A stretch of 6,009 nt of DNA, taken from NCBI GenBank assembly GCA_009885515.1, contig VFKO01000412.1, forward strand, positions 1 to 6,009, read 5' to 3'. Positions 4,020 through 6,009 of this stretch are shown piece by piece. A model generated the notes under the pieces. The model made no database searches and was not told the origin of the DNA. It saw only the letters and a list, made by a program, of their open reading frames with translations. Origin of the DNA: Rhodobiaceae bacterium. Its GTDB lineage: Bacteria > Pseudomonadota > Alphaproteobacteria > Micropepsales > Micropepsaceae. Made by a program: the position numbers and the translations under genes. The stretch's first letter is position 1. Each line of letters starts with the position of its first letter.

Positions 4020-6009
4020 CGGCCTCCATCATCGGTTCCGCGGTCAGGCGCAAGGAAGACCACCGCTTCATCACTGGACAAGGCCGCTACACGGACGACA
4101 TCAATCGCCCTGGCCAGGCGCACGCTTATTTTCTGCGGTCGCCGCATGCGCACGCCAAGATCAAGAGCATCGATGCGATTGCTGCCCGCGCCACAAAGGG
4201 CGTTGTAGCTATTTTCACGGGAGCCGACTTCGCTGCCGACAAGCTTGGCGGACTGACGTGCGGCTGGATGGTCACGTCAAGAGACGGCACGCCGATGAAG
4301 GCAGGGACGCGTCCGGTACTTGCGCTCGACACGGTGCGCTATGTCGGTGATCACATTGCCGTCGTCATTGCCGACACTTATGCGATAGCGCGTGACGCAG
4401 CCGAAAAAATAGACGTCGACTACGAAGAACTGCCTGCCGTCGTCGATCCGGCAAAGGCACAAAGCCCGGGCGCGGCCCAGATCCATGCCGACGCCCCCGG
4501 CAACACGATCTTTCAGTGGACCCTTGGCAACCAACCCGAGACCGAGGCTGCTTTCAAAAAAGCGGCCCACGTCGTCAAGCTGAACCTGACGAATAACCGC
4601 CTGATCCCCAATGCCATGGAACCCCGTGCCGCCGTCGGCGAGTATGACGACGGCACTGGCGGCTACACCTTATATACGACGAGCCAGAACCCGCACGTTG
4701 CAAGGCTGGTCATCTCGGCCTTCATTGGCCTGGCACCCGAACACAAGCTTCGCGTCGTGGCGCCGGATGTCGGCGGCGGCTTTGGCTCCAAGATTTTCAT
4801 CTATCCCGAAGAAATCCTCTGCACCTGGGCCGCCAAAAAAGTGAGCCGTCCGGTGAAATGGACCGCCGAACGCAGCGAGTCATTCCTCTGCGACGCCCAC
4901 GGCCGCGATCATGTGACCAGCGCCGAACTCGCACTCGACGCCAACGCCCGCATCCTCGGGTTCCACGTGAAGACGACCGCCAATCTCGGCGCGTACATGT
5001 CGCTGTTTTCGTCAGCAGTGCCCACCTATTTGTCGGGCACGCTTTTGTCAGGTCAGTATGACATTCCGGCGATCTTCTGCGAAGTCGATGCGGTTTACAC
5101 CAACACTGCACCGGTTGACGCCTATCGCGGCGCCGGCAGACCCGAAGCCACATATGTTGTCGAACGCATGATGGAAGAAGCAGCCCGGCAACTGAAACTG
5201 GACCCGGCTGAATTCCGCCGCAGGAACTTTGTCCGGAAATTTCCGCATCAGACGCCCGTGGTCATGAACTACGACAACGGCGACTATGATGCCTCGCTCG
5301 ATGCTGCATTGAAGATCGCCGACTATGCCGGCTTCCAGACAAGGAAAGCCGAAGCCAGATCGCGGGGCAAATTGCGCGGCCTGGGCTTTTCATGCTACAT
5401 CGAAGCCTGCGGTGTCGGGCCTTCCGCAGCGATCGGTTCACTTGGTGCCGGCGTTGGCGGTTGGGAATCCGCCGAAGTCCGCGTCACGCCAACCGGCGGT
5501 GTCGAGGTTTTCACCGGTGCCCACAGCCACGGTCAGGGCCACGAAACAACCTTTGCCCAGATCGTCGCCGGCCGCCTGGGCATCCCCATTGAGAATGTCG
5601 AGATTGTTCACGGCGACACAACATCGGTACAATTCGGCATGGGAACTTACGGATCCCGCGCCTCAGTGGGCATGTCCGCAGTCTCCAGGGCCCTCGACAA
5701 AATCGAAGCCAAGGCCAAACGCATCGCAGCCCACGTGCTGGAAGCAGCGCACGCCGACATCGTCTTCGAGAACGGCGAGTTCAGGGTTGCGGGCACCGAC
5801 CGCAAGCTCGCATTCCACGAAGTGGCGTTCAGTGCCTATGTCGCGCACAAATTCCCGACCTCCGAGATCGAGCCCGGTCTGAAGGAGGGCGCCTTTTTCG
5901 ATCCCGCGAATTTTACCTTTCCGGCTGGCTGCCACATCTGTGAAGTCGAGATTGATCCGGAAACCGGCGTCACCACCATTGTGAACTTCACTGCCGTCGA
6001 TGATTTCGG
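4016..6009 (+). CDS. coxL: CoxL-like molybdenum subunit, form II (partial, 3' end outside window)
   Basis: The frame opens with the ATG in the ATGA overlap with coxS, preceded by AGGGAG inside coxS, and runs 664 codons without a stop to the window edge; the family is about 770-800 residues, so the last 15-20% is missing. After the start IIGSAVRRKEDHRFITGQGR comes the a/b hammerhead domain (about residues 20-130), then the molybdopterin cytosine dinucleotide-binding part with MEPRAAVGE (from 201), GGGFGSK (253-259), GQGHET (506-511) and GTYGSRAS (543-550). The active-site loop is AYRGAGR (369-375), the form II signature. Form I CO dehydrogenase has AYxCSFR, whose cysteine holds the Mo-Cu centre; no cysteine is present here. 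The enzyme hydroxylates an unknown substrate with electrons passing to CoxS. The catalytic glutamate lies outside the window. CO oxidation is possible but unproven; an aldehyde or aromatic substrate is equally open. Confidence 0.9.
   Translation, partial: MTASIIGSAVRRKEDHRFITGQGRYTDDINRPGQAHAYFLRSPHAHAKIKSIDAIAARATKGVVAIFTGADFAADKLGGLTCGWMVTSRDGTPMKAGTRPVLALDTVRYVGDHIAVVIADTYAIARDAAEKIDVDYEELPAVVDPAKAQSPGAAQIHADAPGNTIFQWTLGNQPETEAAFKKAAHVVKLNLTNNRLIPNAMEPRAAVGEYDDGTGGYTLYTTSQNPHVARLVISAFIGLAPEHKLRVVAPDVGGGFGSKIFIYPEEILCTWAAKKVSRPVKWTAERSESFLCDAHGRDHVTSAELALDANARILGFHVKTTANLGAYMSLFSSAVPTYLSGTLLSGQYDIPAIFCEVDAVYTNTAPVDAYRGAGRPEATYVVERMMEEAARQLKLDPAEFRRRNFVRKFPHQTPVVMNYDNGDYDASLDAALKIADYAGFQTRKAEARSRGKLRGLGFSCYIEACGVGPSAAIGSLGAGVGGWESAEVRVTPTGGVEVFTGAHSHGQGHETTFAQIVAGRLGIPIENVEIVHGDTTSVQFGMGTYGSRASVGMSAVSRALDKIEAKAKRIAAHVLEAAHADIVFENGEFRVAGTDRKLAFHEVAFSAYVAHKFPTSEIEPGLKEGAFFDPANFTFPAGCHICEVEIDPETGVTTIVNFTAVDDF

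Noticed and set aside
4277..5248. Several minus-strand and off-frame open frames across coxL
   Set aside because: They are shadows of the coxL reading frame, which is continuous from 4016 to the window edge and carries the conserved molybdenum-subunit motifs.

Overview
The window looks like an ordinary chromosomal segment of an alphaproteobacterium, most likely Hyphomicrobiales-like. The lineage call is an inference. It rests on an NDUFS4-type accessory subunit of complex I, a two-domain cold-shock protein of the kind common in rhizobia and relatives, a GTTC-N7-GTTC box of the alphaproteobacterial LexA type, and a form II (BMS-type) cox cluster.

Layout, left to right. Bases 1-114 hold the 3' end of a GNAT acetyltransferase gene (+). 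Bases 115-717 contain no convincing protein gene but are full of structure: a series of short inverted repeats (116-337), a promoter-like TTGACA with an overlapping LexA-type box (339-370), a GC-rich inverted repeat enclosing a four-run G-quadruplex motif (479-526), and a degenerate 14-bp GGACA tandem repeat (597-652). On the minus strand, read right to left, come a two-domain cold-shock protein (2595-1951), its intrinsic terminator, a secreted DUF192 protein (1864-1370), tRNA-Pro(UGG), the complex I NDUFS4-like subunit (1166-861), tRNA-Arg(UCU) and a probable terminator (752-718).

Divergent from the cold-shock gene, on the plus strand, lies coxG-coxS-coxL. CoxG is an SRPBCC protein with a C-terminal membrane anchor, CoxS is the two-cluster [2Fe-2S] subunit, and CoxL is the molybdenum subunit, still open at the window edge after 664 codons. 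CoxL carries AYRGAGR, the form II motif, and lacks the cysteine motif of true form I CO dehydrogenase, so its substrate is uncertain. The S-L order predicts that a flavin subunit (coxM) follows outside the window.

No clearly novel system is visible. The best candidates for something undescribed are the LexA-box promoter with no recognisable gene behind it, the structured gene-free stretch around it, and a possible leaderless start for the DUF192 gene placed directly behind the cold-shock terminator.
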